Counted from the stretch's first letter, positions 50,125 to 58,455 are shown. The stretch: DNA of 64,000 nucleotides from CADCVT01 sp035940955 (GCA_035940955.1 DASZEJ010000158.1:1-64000), one strand, 5' to 3'. Notes: generated from the letters alone by a model not told the origin. Made by a program: numbers and translations.

Positions 50125-50745
50125 ATGAGCGAGCACGAGAACGACGGCTTCTACTGGGAACCCGCGCACAACGACGCTCTGCGCCAGGGCGATCTGCTGT
50201 TCAACGTCCCAATCGCGCTCATGCCGCAGCGCCCGCGGTTCGTCCTCGGCGAGCAAGACGCCGTGGAGACCCAGACGTTCGACGACTACCCGGAGAACGC
50301 GCCCTCCGACCTGATCGTCGTCGAGGCGCGCTTCGGCGTGCTCAGCATGGTCGTCACGCCGACCTGCCATGTCTCCGAGGGCGAGAAGGACGAGGAGATC
50401 GTCGCCCTGGTGCCCGTTCAGGCGCTCAACCTTGTCGTGGACGACATCACTCAAGCCCGCAACATCCGCGCGGGCAAGAACGTCCCCCTACACGTGTTCC
50501 ACCTCCCGCCGACTGGCCTCGGCGGAGGCATCCTCGGATTTCACGGCGCGGCGCTGCTCGACCGGCCGGCGTCGATGCTCAAGGACAACCTGCGCGACTA
50601 CCGCCGGCTCGGGCTCTACGTCGAGTCGCGCATCAAGCTCCGGAAGGCACTCGCGCGCTTCTGGGCACGCGGCGACGCCGGCGAGAGCATCGAGCGGTCG
50701 ATGCGCCCGCAGATCGAGAATCGCGCGCTGGAGGATCTGGAGTAG
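50125..50745 (+). CDS. Uncharacterised cargo protein (206 residues)
   Basis: A soluble protein without signal peptide or membrane helix. The N-terminal part has ALRQGDLLFNVPIALM and a central LSMVVTPTCHVSEGEKDEEI. The pattern of GDLL followed by V(V/I)TPTC(D/H) recalls small proteins seen in phage and defence islands, but I cannot name a family. A C-terminal helix carries RRLGLYVESRIKLRKALARF. The conserved-type Cys-His in PTCHV could bind metal. It is convergent with the TOPRIM gene and 52 bases downstream of the BldC-like gene, and probably shares its promoter. Confidence 0.65.
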   Translation: MSEHENDGFYWEPAHNDALRQGDLLFNVPIALMPQRPRFVLGEQDAVETQTFDDYPENAPSDLIVVEARFGVLSMVVTPTCHVSEGEKDEEIVALVPVQALNLVVDDITQARNIRAGKNVPLHVFHLPPTGLGGGILGFHGAALLDRPASMLKDNLRDYRRLGLYVESRIKLRKALARFWARGDAGESIERSMRPQIENRALEDLE

Positions 50746-50853
50746 CTCGCCCGTCGAGGACGTGCGAACGTGGCTCGGGTCCTGCTTCTCTGCCGCCAGT
50801 GCCCGCCCGCCCCGCCACATCCGGTCGACCAACCCGATTGCAGGTGGCGTGAC

Positions 50854-52611
50854 CTACCGCGCCGCTGCGGGTGACTTCGGTTCGAGCTCAATGAGGAAAC
50901 CGTGGCCCGGGTATTGCCCGGCGAGGTCGAGGGCGCGGTCGAGAACGCGGACAATCGGGATTTTCGCCTCCGTGCGCCTCCTCTCGGCGCGCCGCATCTT
51001 GCGTTCGAGCACCGGCCACAGCTCATCGGCGAGGTCAATCTTCGAGATGCGGCCGAGCAAGTCGGCCAGGTTGCCGCGTCGTGCGCGCGTCGCCGCGACG
51101 TGACGGACGAGGACGGGCAGGCTCCCCGTGCTTGCTGGCGGTGTCCAGCTTCCAGATCGCGTCGGCGATCTGCCGGTCGGTGAAGTGGGCGAACTCGAAG
51201 CTCAAGCCCGACCGCTTCCACACATCGACATGGATCAGGCTGTCGATCGCCTCTCGCGCGTCGGCGCTCCGGTGCTCGGGCGGCAGCGTGCGCAGCGCTC
51301 GCTCAACGAGCACCCGCCGGCGGCGCTCGCGTTCGGCGGCGGTAGCCATCCGCCCTTCGGCATCGCCAATTACGAGCATGCTGGTGACGGGTCTCTTCAG
51401 GCGCAGGTACCGGCCATCGTCCTCGAGTTCCGTGCGTGGCGCGACCGCGTAGGAGACCAGCGCCGCGATGTCCTTGTCGATCCCCTCACGGTTCTGGATC
51501 GAAATGAAGTCGTCGTCGTTGCGGACGCCGAAGTGGCGCATGACACGGGGGAAGATGAGCAACTCGGTGTCTCCCTCGACGACCAGGATTAGGCGTGGGT
51601 GAGGGGAGAGGCCGAACTCCGTTAGCAGCGCATCTCGTCCGCCGCGCGGCTTCAGACGCGTGTCGAATGGACCGCGCTGCAGGCGCGCCGGTTCAGGAGA
51701 CGCTTCGCACGCCGCCCCCGCACGAGAGCGTCGTGGTAGCGCAGCAGCACCTCCGCAGCAATACGTATGTCGACGGCGTTGCGAGCTGAGCCTTTGAGGC
51801 GCTTCCAGCTAATCGGCTCCGCCTCCCGGACCAGCTCAAACCATCCACCGAGCGGGTCCACCCGGTCGGCGCGCTGCAACAAGCCCGCCGCCCGATCGCG
51901 TAGCCACTCGGCGTCCACACCGAGCCACTTGAGCATCGCGGTCAGTGGCAGCCGCCGCCGCCACCGTTCGTACTCGCGGTAGCTCTCGCCGTCTAAGCGC
52001 AGAGAGCGCACGATGTCGGGGTAGTAACAGGCCTCGAGCGCCAGCACCGCGAGGATCGTGTCCGCGACCCAGCCCGCTTCTGAGCGGGACACGTCGAGCC
52101 AGCTACGGCGGACATCGAGGCCGACGACATCCCGACCTCGGTAGCGGAGATACGGCAGCGCCTGCCGCACCGTGTCCAGCGAGACGAGTTGGTGCTTGGA
52201 ATACAGGAACGCGCTGGAGTGGTATCGCAGCCGCCCCACGCGACGCTCAAGCCGTCGCCGCGCCACGAACGGTTCAACGCGGGCGTCGAAGAGCCGTCCG
52301 GCGGCGCGTCCCGCGCGCAGCTCCCAAACCCGCGTAGGCTGGTGCGCGAGCTGGCGCGCGAGATGCCGATCACGGCGACCGGCGGCCCAGATCGCGCGTC
52401 CGTCGCGGCGAAACCGCAGTAGCGGAACCAGCAGCCCAAGCCGATGGAATCCCTCAAGCTGCTCGTCGGTGAGGTGCACGCCGCGCTCACGGGCCGCGCG
52501 GATGAACTTGTCACCCGTCAGCAGAGGAAGCTGCGTGAACGAGAAGGGAAGGTCGAGCAGCTCGACCGTGCTCCGCGGTAGCGCGGCTCCAGGCGGCGAC
52601 TTGGTGATCAT
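50854..52611 (-). pseudogene. OLD-like TOPRIM protein split by two compensating frameshifts
   Basis: Full span about 585 residues. The N-terminal 300 residues (DLPFSFTQLPLLTGDKFIRA, then VDPLGGWFELVREAEPISWK) read in one frame. Near a G5 run around 51716 the sensible reading shifts to LTEFGLSPHPRLILVVEGDT, the TOPRIM start, with LVIGDAEGRMAT as the acidic metal site and LSFEFAHFTDRQIADAI after it. Near a G4 run around 51132 it shifts back to the first frame and ends LIELEPKSPAAAR. TOPRIM proteins of the OLD class are nucleases in phage defence. Both sites are homopolymers, so indel error or decay is possible. ATG 52611 is preferred over 52629. Confidence 0.65.
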
Positions 52612-52634
52612 GGTCGTCCCACCTTGCATCCGGC

Positions 52635-53237
52635 TCAGCCCATGCCTCGACGGACTTCACGTGTCCAGCGGTGCTCGACGTACCAAGGGCCTGCGCTGCG
52701 ACGCGCGAGCTGCATCGACAGGACCTGCCGCTGATCGCCGGCGATGTCGGTGTACGCCAAGCGGGCGACGATGCCGGCGCCGCGCGCGATCGCCTCACGC
52801 AGCGTCGGGAAGTGCTCCGACGCGCGCCCGACCCAGACCGGCAGGCGGGTCTCAGCGTCGGGCTCCACCTGCGGTCGCGCAACGCTACCGCTGGATAGCT
52901 CGACGTCGGCGGTGAGAATCTCGGCGCGGCAGGCATCGACGATCGCCATGCCGCGGCCGACGTTGCGGACCGGCACCGACAGCCACGCGTCGCCGGCGTG
53001 CTCGACGATCTCGCCTTGCCCGACCTCGCGCGAACCGTCGGGCAGATCGACCTCCTGGCGTGGCTGTCCCCGGGCGCGTGGAACATCGGTGAGCAGCGGC
53101 CGAGTCGGCGCTACGAGCGTTCGCTGCGCCGCGCGCGACGAGCGTGCGGCGAAGACGACAGCCAGCAGCGCGGCGACCGCGGCGACTGGCTGCGTTAGTG
53201 CCCCGATCGTCTCCACCGTGGTCGCATTGCATGGCAT
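52635..53237 (-). CDS. Membrane-anchored cargo protein upstream of the TOPRIM gene
   Basis: A 200-residue protein with one N-terminal helix (about 12-31, TQPVAAVAALLAVVFAA) followed by RSSRAAQRTLVAPTRPLLTD and a beta-rich domain (WLSVPVRNVGRGMAIVDACR, then a C-terminal LSMQLARRSAGPWYVEHRW). The layout resembles small anchored proteins with one Ig-like domain. It is separated by only five bases from the first TOPRIM start codon, so the two form a unit. Function is unknown. Confidence 0.6.
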   Translation of the reverse strand: MPCNATTVETIGALTQPVAAVAALLAVVFAARSSRAAQRTLVAPTRPLLTDVPRARGQPRQEVDLPDGSREVGQGEIVEHAGDAWLSVPVRNVGRGMAIVDACRAEILTADVELSSGSVARPQVEPDAETRLPVWVGRASEHFPTLREAIARGAGIVARLAYTDIAGDQRQVLSMQLARRSAGPWYVEHRWTREVRRGMG

Positions 53238-53811
53238 CGCCGTCGACGCTAGAGCGTGGTGCAGATGCCGCGGCGGCAGTGGCGGGGTGACCGACCTAGG
53301 CGAGCCCCGTCGAGGATTTCAACGGTGAGGTCGACGCCGTAGTCGGGGCGTCAGCGTGGGAACGACCCGTTGGGTGGCACCGCCGCGCGGACGTGCCCCT
53401 CGCACTCGTCCTCGATCGTGTGCGTTCGGCGGCCGGAGCGACACGCTGGCGGTCGCGTTCGGTAGACGCTAAATCGCCAGAGCAGCCGACGCGCGCGGGT
53501 AGGGCGGCCCCCGGCCCCGCTCCGTCGGTAATCAGCCGCGTGTGCCGGGCGCTGAACTGACGCGCGCCATCGAAGGTGATGAGTGGTTCAGCAGGGCGTT
53601 CAACGGGGGCGCGGGGCCGGCTGCCGCTCGGTCCCGTCGCTGCTGGCGTTCCGGTGGCCTCCGCGGGCCTGACCACCCACTCCCACCGTGAACAAGTTCA
53701 GTTGTGGGATCGGGTGGTCAGGTCCGCTCCGGCACAGGAGGGCGAACGACGGGACCGAGCGGCAGCCGGACGTGAGGTTGGTGGTGTTCGGGAGGAAGAG
53801 CGTCAAGGCGG
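53238..53811. other. 574-bp gene-free stretch with long inverted repeats
   Basis: No open frame here shows a start signal or recognisable motif. A frame at 53296-53676 (minus) is open but low-complexity. The stretch separates divergent cargo and replication-type genes and contains the hairpin region 53617-53769. A cis-acting role such as origin, transfer site or operator is plausible. Confidence 0.6.
53617..53769. repeat. Nested long inverted repeat (potential 153-bp hairpin)
   Basis: Outer arms of 23 bp (53617-53639 and 53747-53769) match perfectly. Inner arms of 16 bp, GCGGGCCTGACCACCC and GGGTGGTCAGGTCCGC, match with one mismatch. The right outer arm ends 42 bases before the replication-relaxation-like gene. 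No target duplication flanks it, so a MITE is not supported. Confidence 0.85.
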
Positions 53812-54606
53812 GTGTCGGTCGTGAGCGGGTCCGGGGACGAGCTGGAGGCCGTGGCGCCGGAGGTGATTGGGCGGTGTGCGTGGGAGGTCGATGAGGCGCG
53901 GCGGGACGTCGAGGTGCTGGCGTGGATCGGTCGGTTCCGGTTCGTGACGGCGCAGGCGATCGGCGAGCGGTTCGGGGTCTCGTGGCAGCGGGCCAACGCG
54001 CGGGTGCGGCGGCTGGAGCGGCTCGGGCTCGTCGGCTGCGAGCGCGCGCACGTCTCCCAGCCGCGGGCCGTGTTCCTCACCGGGCGCGGACACGAGCTGC
54101 TCGGCGGGCCGCGTCGGCGGGCGCCGCGTGCCGAGGTCCAGCGGGAGCATGAAGCCGCGATCGTCTGGCTCGTCACCGAGCTCGAGCGCGCGGCCGGGGA
54201 CACGGTGCGGGTGCTGACCGAACGCGAGTGTCGCCGGCTCGAGGCCGGTGAGACGGAGCGCCATAGCGTCGTCGTCACTGGCGCCGGGGCGACCGTTCAG
54301 CGGCGGTGGCCGGACCTCGTCGTCGAGGTCGGCGAGCTGCGGCGGGCGATCGAGATCGAGTTCGCACCCAAGGGCTCGCGGCGCCTGGAGGGCATCGTCG
54401 TCGCCTACGAGCACAGCTCCTACGACGAGGCGGTGTTCTTCGTGCGCAGCGCGGCGCTCGGCCGGCGGATCAAGCGCCTCGCTCGCTCCGTGCCTGATCC
54501 CGTCCGCGCGAGGAGCGGACTGGGGAGCTGCGCGGTCAGGGTGCTTGCCTGGCCCGGGCTTCCGGCTGACGAGCGCGAGCGGCTCGACCGTCGGCTTGCC
54601 GCCTAG
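53812..54606 (+). CDS. Replication-relaxation-family (Replic_Relax-like) protein
   Basis: A 264-residue protein. An N-terminal winged helix (VLAWIGRFRFVTAQAIGERF, then SWQRANARVRRLERLGLV) is followed by an alpha/beta domain with RRWPDLVVEVGELRRAIEIE and IVVAYEHSSYDEAVFFV, resembling a restriction-endonuclease-like or MobC-like fold. Such proteins occur on actinobacterial plasmids and integrative elements next to replication or transfer functions. The GTG start at 53812 follows GGGAGG; GTG 53821 is an alternative. The adjacent hairpin is a possible binding site. Confidence 0.7.
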   Translation: MSVVSGSGDELEAVAPEVIGRCAWEVDEARRDVEVLAWIGRFRFVTAQAIGERFGVSWQRANARVRRLERLGLVGCERAHVSQPRAVFLTGRGHELLGGPRRRAPRAEVQREHEAAIVWLVTELERAAGDTVRVLTERECRRLEAGETERHSVVVTGAGATVQRRWPDLVVEVGELRRAIEIEFAPKGSRRLEGIVVAYEHSSYDEAVFFVRSAALGRRIKRLARSVPDPVRARSGLGSCAVRVLAWPGLPADERERLDRRLAA

Positions 54607-54798
54607 CGGCATCGAAGCGAACGGCTCGGCGAGGGGGCGGCGGGGCGGTGCCGACCGAACACGCTCCGGCGCACCACACGTCGCGCGTTCACCAGCGCTG
54701 ACCACCCAGTCACGCCGGACCGGCGCCCTTCCCGGCCGGCGGCCGGACGAGCCGGATCCACCCTGCCGGAGGACTCCCCGCGCAGCGCCGTACTGGGC

Positions 54799-55020
54799 AT
54801 GACCGCGATCGAGGGCGACCGGCCTGGCGTCACACTCGACCGCCCTCTGCTGACCGCAGAGGACGTAGCGTCGCTGCTCGCCGTGCCGCGGTCGAGCGTC
54901 TACGAGTACGCCCGCCGCCGCGCCGACCCGCTCCCCTCGCTGGTCATCGGTCGGCACCGCCGCTTCGACCGCCGGACGGTCGAGCGCTGGCTCGCCGCCC
55001 AGGCGACCGTCGCGCGCTGA
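54799..55020 (+). CDS. Excisionase-like HTH_17 protein
   Basis: A 73-residue DNA-binding protein with LLTAEDVASLLAVPRSSVYE as helix-turn-helix and LVIGRHRRFDRRTVERWLAA as wing and second helix, the usual form of Xis proteins paired with tyrosine integrases. It lies 49 bases from the 3' end of the convergent integrase gene. It would bias the integrase towards excision by bending DNA at the attachment site. Confidence 0.82.
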   Translation: MTAIEGDRPGVTLDRPLLTAEDVASLLAVPRSSVYEYARRRADPLPSLVIGRHRRFDRRTVERWLAAQATVAR

Positions 55021-55069
55021 CGAGCGACTCCGGCTCGGAGAGCGCGCACGCGGGCCGAGCAGCCGACGC

Positions 55070-56224
55070 TCACGCGCTGACCAGCGACCGCGGCTCCGCG
55101 ACTGCGAACGCCTCGGCGACGAGCGCCGCGTCGTCGTGCTGCGGGCGGAAGTGCAGGTACCTCCGGGTGGTCTGGATGTCGGCGTGGCCCATCCACTCCT
55201 GGACTCGGACGATGTCGGCCTTCGCGATGACGCGCGTGCCGAACGTGTGGCGCAGGTCGTGGAATCGCAGACGGCGGAGGCCGGCGCGGTCGAGCGCAGC
55301 GAGATAGCGACGCCGCAGGGCAGAGCCGTCGACGTAGCCGCCCAGCTCGCCGACGAACACCAGGTTGTCGTCGCCGGTCATGTAGCCGCGGTCGGCGAGG
55401 CGGGCGAGGGCCGTCGCGACGTCCGGTGCGAGCGGGACCGCGCGGACCTTGCCGCTCTTCGGCGACGTGAGCTGGCCCATGGCGTAGCTCGCGCGGACGC
55501 GGATCGCCGCGCCGGTGAAGTCGACGTCGCGCCAGCGCAGGGCGATCAGCTCGCCCTTGCGCAACCCCGTGAACGCTGCGGTCAGGAAGACGGCGGCGTC
55601 CTGCTCGTCCGCGGCGGCGCGGACGAGCGCCCACACCTCTTCGGGGCTGAAGACGTCGATGTCGGCCTGCCTGCGCTCGCGCAGGCGCTCGACCTGAGCC
55701 GCCGGGTTCACCGCGATCCCGTACACGCGCGCCGCGCGCCGGTAGATGCCTCCCACCGCGATCATCAGCTTGTTCTTCGTCCTCGGGGACAAGCGCAGCG
55801 TCGCGCGCCAGCGCTCCAGCTCGGTCGCCGTGATGCTCACGAGCCGGCGCTCGCCGAACGCCGGCAGCAGGTGGTGCTCCAGGCCCGACCGGTAGTCGCG
55901 CAGCGTCGTCGCCTTCACCGCGCGGTCCTCCTCCACGTACCGCAGCCACTCGTGCGCCGCCTCCGCGAAGGTCACCGACAGGTCCGCGCCGCGCGCCGCC
56001 GCGTCGTCGAGCTCCAAGAGCGTCGCCCGCAGCCAGTCCTCCGCCGTCCGCCGAGTGAAGAACCCCGGCGCCGGCCGGCCCCGCGACGTCCACGCCGGCC
56101 CGATCCTCCGCTTGACCTGCCGGCCGCCCGGCTCGCGCCACTTCCCGTACCACTGCGGCCCTCTCGCCCGCTCGACCCGGAAGACGAACCCGCTTGCCGG
56201 ACCGACCTGCTGCAACCGTGCCAC
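55070..56224 (-). CDS. Tyrosine-type site-specific integrase
   Basis: A 384-residue integrase. An N-terminal arm-binding region (WYGKWREPGGRQVKRRIG) and a SAM-like core-binding domain (about 85-175) precede the catalytic domain. Catalytic residues: Arg in FTGLRKGELIAL, Lys in SPKSGKVRAVPL, His-x-x-Arg in HDLRHTFGTR, His in WMGHADIQTT and the nucleophile Tyr in TRRYLHF. It is read away from the tRNA-Lys, with its start about 90 bases from the right attachment repeat, the standard arrangement for tRNA-targeted elements. Confidence 0.95.
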   Translation of the reverse strand: MARLQQVGPASGFVFRVERARGPQWYGKWREPGGRQVKRRIGPAWTSRGRPAPGFFTRRTAEDWLRATLLELDDAAARGADLSVTFAEAAHEWLRYVEEDRAVKATTLRDYRSGLEHHLLPAFGERRLVSITATELERWRATLRLSPRTKNKLMIAVGGIYRRAARVYGIAVNPAAQVERLRERRQADIDVFSPEEVWALVRAAADEQDAAVFLTAAFTGLRKGELIALRWRDVDFTGAAIRVRASYAMGQLTSPKSGKVRAVPLAPDVATALARLADRGYMTGDDNLVFVGELGGYVDGSALRRRYLAALDRAGLRRLRFHDLRHTFGTRVIAKADIVRVQEWMGHADIQTTRRYLHFRPQHDDAALVAEAFAVAEPRSLVSA

Positions 56225-56288
56225 CTGAACGCTCCCCGGTACTCATCTGGTACCCAGACGGGTCTGCACCGGAGGGCGCGGGACGCGA

Positions 56289-56312
56289 AAGGCCCCGGCA
56301 TGCGGGGCCTTC
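56289..56312 (-). terminator. Terminator of tRNA-Lys
   Basis: On the minus strand GGCCCC and GGGGCC arms enclose GCATGCC, followed by TTTC, directly after the tRNA 3' end. Because it lies inside the element, it would have come in with the incoming DNA or been shaped to replace the displaced host terminator. Confidence 0.7.
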
Positions 56313-56314
56313 GC

Positions 56315-56360
56315 GAGTGCCCCCGCTAGGAATCGAACCTAGAACCTTCGGATTAAGAGT
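56315..56360 (-). repeat. Right attachment repeat in tRNA-Lys
   Basis: Forty-six bases identical to 49176-49221, running from three bases beyond the tRNA 3' end through the anticodon. Integration at this core rebuilt a complete tRNA. Confidence 0.93.
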
Positions 56361-56390
56361 CCGCTGCTCTGCCAGTTGAGCTACAGGGGC
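56318..56390 (-). tRNA. tRNA-Lys (anticodon CTT)
   Basis: A 73-base cloverleaf. The acceptor stem GCCCCTG/CGGGGGC has one G-T pair, the D-arm is GCTC..GAGC, and the anticodon loop CTCTTAA gives CTT that reads AAG. The T-loop is TTCGATT and the discriminator base is A. It serves as the integration site of the element to its left. Its 3' 43 bases are duplicated at 49179-49221. Confidence 0.97.
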
Positions 56391-56424
56391 GCGGCGGGGA
56401 AGGATAGCGGTGGGCGCTCGGCCG

Positions 56425-57138
56425 CTAGGGGGCCGTGGGGGCTCCGGTGCCGCCGGTCGCGTCCTGGGCCGCCTGCTGGACGGCGGCCTGCTTGAAGCTC
56501 TCCAGCTCGGCCTTGATGCGGTCGCGGCGCTCCTTCGGGAGACCCTCCTCCTCGGCGTCGTCGAGCGCCTTCTGCGTCGCGAGGTCGCCCTTGCGGATCT
56601 GGCCCGCGAGGTACGCATACTGGGCGAGGGCGGAGTACTGGCCGAAGCCGGGGTTCTTCGTCGCGTCGATGACGATCTCCTGGGTGCGGACCGCGTCCGC
56701 GGGGCGCTCGAGGGAGATGAACGCCTGGGTCATCAGAGCCGCGACGTCGGCGTCGGGCTTGTTCTTCGCGAGCTGGAGGTGCTTCTCCCAGGCGCGGGTG
56801 GCCTCGCCGACGACCCGGCGGGCGTCGCCGCCGTACGTGCGCGTGTTCGCGTCGAAGCCGTCGGTCTGGCCGGCGAGCTGGAGCTTGGCGCGGGCGAGCG
56901 CCGCCCACGCCGCCGCGTCGCCGCGGTTGGCCCGGATGCGCTTCTCGGCCTCGTCGACCTGCTTCTCGACGACGTCGTTGGCCGAGCCGCTGTCCTCGCG
57001 GAAGGCGTCGAGCAGGCCGCCCTGGACGTCGCCGCCGATGCCGAACAGCACGAGGCCGCCGCCCATGAGGAGCGCGAGCGAGACGTAGATGACCTGGACG
57101 GTGCGGCGCCGGCCGCGGCCTCGGAGGTCGAACAGCAT
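56425..57138 (-). CDS. Membrane-anchored TPR-like protein
   Basis: A 237-residue protein. A basic N-terminus (LRGRGRRRTVQVIY) and one membrane helix (about 17-35, LALLMGGGLVLFGIGG) are followed by helical repeats resembling tetratricopeptides (WAALARAKLQLAGQ, AWEKHLQLAKNKPDADVAAL, QYSALAQYAYLAGQIRKGDL). It lies nine bases after tatC in the same direction, so tatA, tatC and this gene form one operon. A scaffold or chaperone role is inferred from fold only. Confidence 0.68.
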   Translation of the reverse strand: MLFDLRGRGRRRTVQVIYVSLALLMGGGLVLFGIGGDVQGGLLDAFREDSGSANDVVEKQVDEAEKRIRANRGDAAAWAALARAKLQLAGQTDGFDANTRTYGGDARRVVGEATRAWEKHLQLAKNKPDADVAALMTQAFISLERPADAVRTQEIVIDATKNPGFGQYSALAQYAYLAGQIRKGDLATQKALDDAEEEGLPKERRDRIKAELESFKQAAVQQAAQDATGGTGAPTAP

Positions 57139-57147
57139 GCGGTGGGG

Positions 57148-58203
57148 TCAGTCCTCGTCTGTGTCGGGTTCTGGGGTGACGTCGTCGTCCTCGTCGCCCC
57201 ACAGCGAGCCCGGCGGGCTCACCCGGTTGACCCAGGCAGCAATGAGGATACTCAGCTCGAACAGCACCATCAGCGGCAGCATCGCGAGCGTCATCGTGAC
57301 CGGATCGGGGGTCGGGGTCGCGACCGCCGCGAGCACCGCGACGCCGAGCAGGACGTAGCCCCAGTTGCGCTGCAGCTGGCGCGGGGTGACGACGCCCAGG
57401 CGCGTGACGGCGAGCACGCCGACGGGGATCTGGAACAGCACGCCGATCGCCGCCAGGAACAGGATCGCGAACTTGTAGTAGTCGCGCGCCTGGATGAGGA
57501 TGTCGAAGTCGTCGTCGTTGAAGTTCTGCAGGAACTGGACCGCGCGGGGGAGCACGACGAAGTACCCGAACGCCACGCCGGCCAGGAACAGCACCGGCAC
57601 CATCAGCAGCATCGGGATCGCGATCCTGCGCTCGCGCGGCTCGAACGCCGGTATGACGAACGCGTACGCCTGGTACAGGATCAGCGGGAGCGAGAGCAGG
57701 AGCGCGGCGTAGAAGGCGACGCTCATCGTCGTCGTGAACGGCTCGGCGACGCCGAGGGTGACGGGGTGGCGCTCCCGGTTGGTCGGGACCGCCTCGGCCG
57801 CGCTCGTCAGGGCGCGCTGGGCGGCGGCGGCGCTGGCCGCAGCGGCCTCGTAGGCCCGGCGCTCGGCCGGCGAGGCGCCGGGCGCCCGCACGAGGCGCTC
57901 GTACAGCGCGCGCTGGTCGCCGAAGGAACCCGCCTGCGCGCGGAACGCGTCGGCGCTCTTGACCTGGAAGCGCGCGTTCTGCTCCAGCGGGTCGTTGGAG
58001 CGCTTCTTCCCGTCGAGGTTCTGCGTCTCCTCGAGCGGCGCGTTGACGATGTCGAGGACCGCCTCGTTCTGCCAGAACGTGAACCCGAAGCAGACGACCA
58101 GCGCCGCGACGCAGACGATGAGCCGCGAGCGCAGCTCGTCGAGGTGCTCGACGAGGCTGAGGTGCTCGTCGTGGGAGACCGGGCGGCGGAGCGCCGTGGC
58201 CAA
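57148..58203 (-). CDS. tatC: Sec-independent translocase TatC with enlarged first periplasmic loop
   Basis: A 351-residue TatC, about 100 longer than the usual 250. The N-terminal LVEHLDELRSRLIVCVAAL (the twin-arginine-signal binding region with its conserved Glu) is normal. About 110 residues rich in Ala/Arg/Glu (near 55-165, with FRAQAGSFGDQRALYERLVR) follow between helix 1 and the AEPFTTTMSVAFYAALLLSLP block. The remaining helices (FVIPAFEPRERR, VLPRAVQFLQNF, TPTPDPVTMTLAMLPL) are canonical. It works with TatA just upstream; the Rieske protein at 62 kb has a Tat-type signal. Confidence 0.93.
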   Translation of the reverse strand: MATALRRPVSHDEHLSLVEHLDELRSRLIVCVAALVVCFGFTFWQNEAVLDIVNAPLEETQNLDGKKRSNDPLEQNARFQVKSADAFRAQAGSFGDQRALYERLVRAPGASPAERRAYEAAAASAAAAQRALTSAAEAVPTNRERHPVTLGVAEPFTTTMSVAFYAALLLSLPLILYQAYAFVIPAFEPRERRIAIPMLLMVPVLFLAGVAFGYFVVLPRAVQFLQNFNDDDFDILIQARDYYKFAILFLAAIGVLFQIPVGVLAVTRLGVVTPRQLQRNWGYVLLGVAVLAAVATPTPDPVTMTLAMLPLMVLFELSILIAAWVNRVSPPGSLWGDEDDDVTPEPDTDED

Positions 58204-58206
58204 GGG

Positions 58207-58455
58207 CTACGCGCGCGGCTCGGTGACCCGCTCGTCGGCGGCGCGCTGCTCCGTCACGGCGGTCGACGCGGCGGCTCGCTCGAGAGCGCGCGGGCCGTCC
58301 TCCTCGTCGTCCTTCGAGTGGCCGCTGATCGAGTCCTTGAACTCCCGCATCCCGGAGCCCAGCGAGCGGCCCAGCCCGGGCAGCCGCTTCGGGCCGAAGA
58401 TGACCAGCAGGATGACCAGGACGATGATGAGCTCAGGGATGCCGATGCCCGGCAT
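58207..58455 (-). CDS. tatA: Sec-independent translocase TatA
   Basis: An 82-residue TatA. A short membrane helix (IPELIIVLVILLVIFGPKRLP) with the FGPKRLPGLGRSLG hinge is followed by the amphipathic helix GMREFKDSISG and a charged tail. ATG 58455 is preferred over the 58482 in-frame ATG because it yields the family N-terminus MPGIGIPEL. It is separated from tatC by three bases. Confidence 0.95.
   Translation of the reverse strand: MPGIGIPELIIVLVILLVIFGPKRLPGLGRSLGSGMREFKDSISGHSKDDEEDGPRALERAAASTAVTEQRAADERVTEPRA

Larger units (their letters stand above)
49222..56314. mobile_element. Integrative element in tRNA-Lys(CTT), ~7.1 kb
   Basis: Bounded by perfect 46-bp repeats of the tRNA 3' half, with the tyrosine integrase and an excisionase-like gene next to the intact tRNA. 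Other content: two small HTH proteins, a 206-residue unknown, a membrane-anchored protein coupled to a frameshifted TOPRIM protein, a 153-bp hairpin and a replication-relaxation-like protein. No structural phage genes, relaxase or FtsK-type translocase are present. It may be a small satellite, a pSAM2-like remnant or a genomic island that needs helper functions. Confidence 0.85.

Noticed and set aside
53296..53676. 126-residue open frame on the minus strand of the element
   Set aside because: Low complexity, no start signal, and it runs through part of the long inverted repeat.
53617..53769. MITE insertion
   Set aside because: The terminal repeats are there, but no target-site duplication flanks them.
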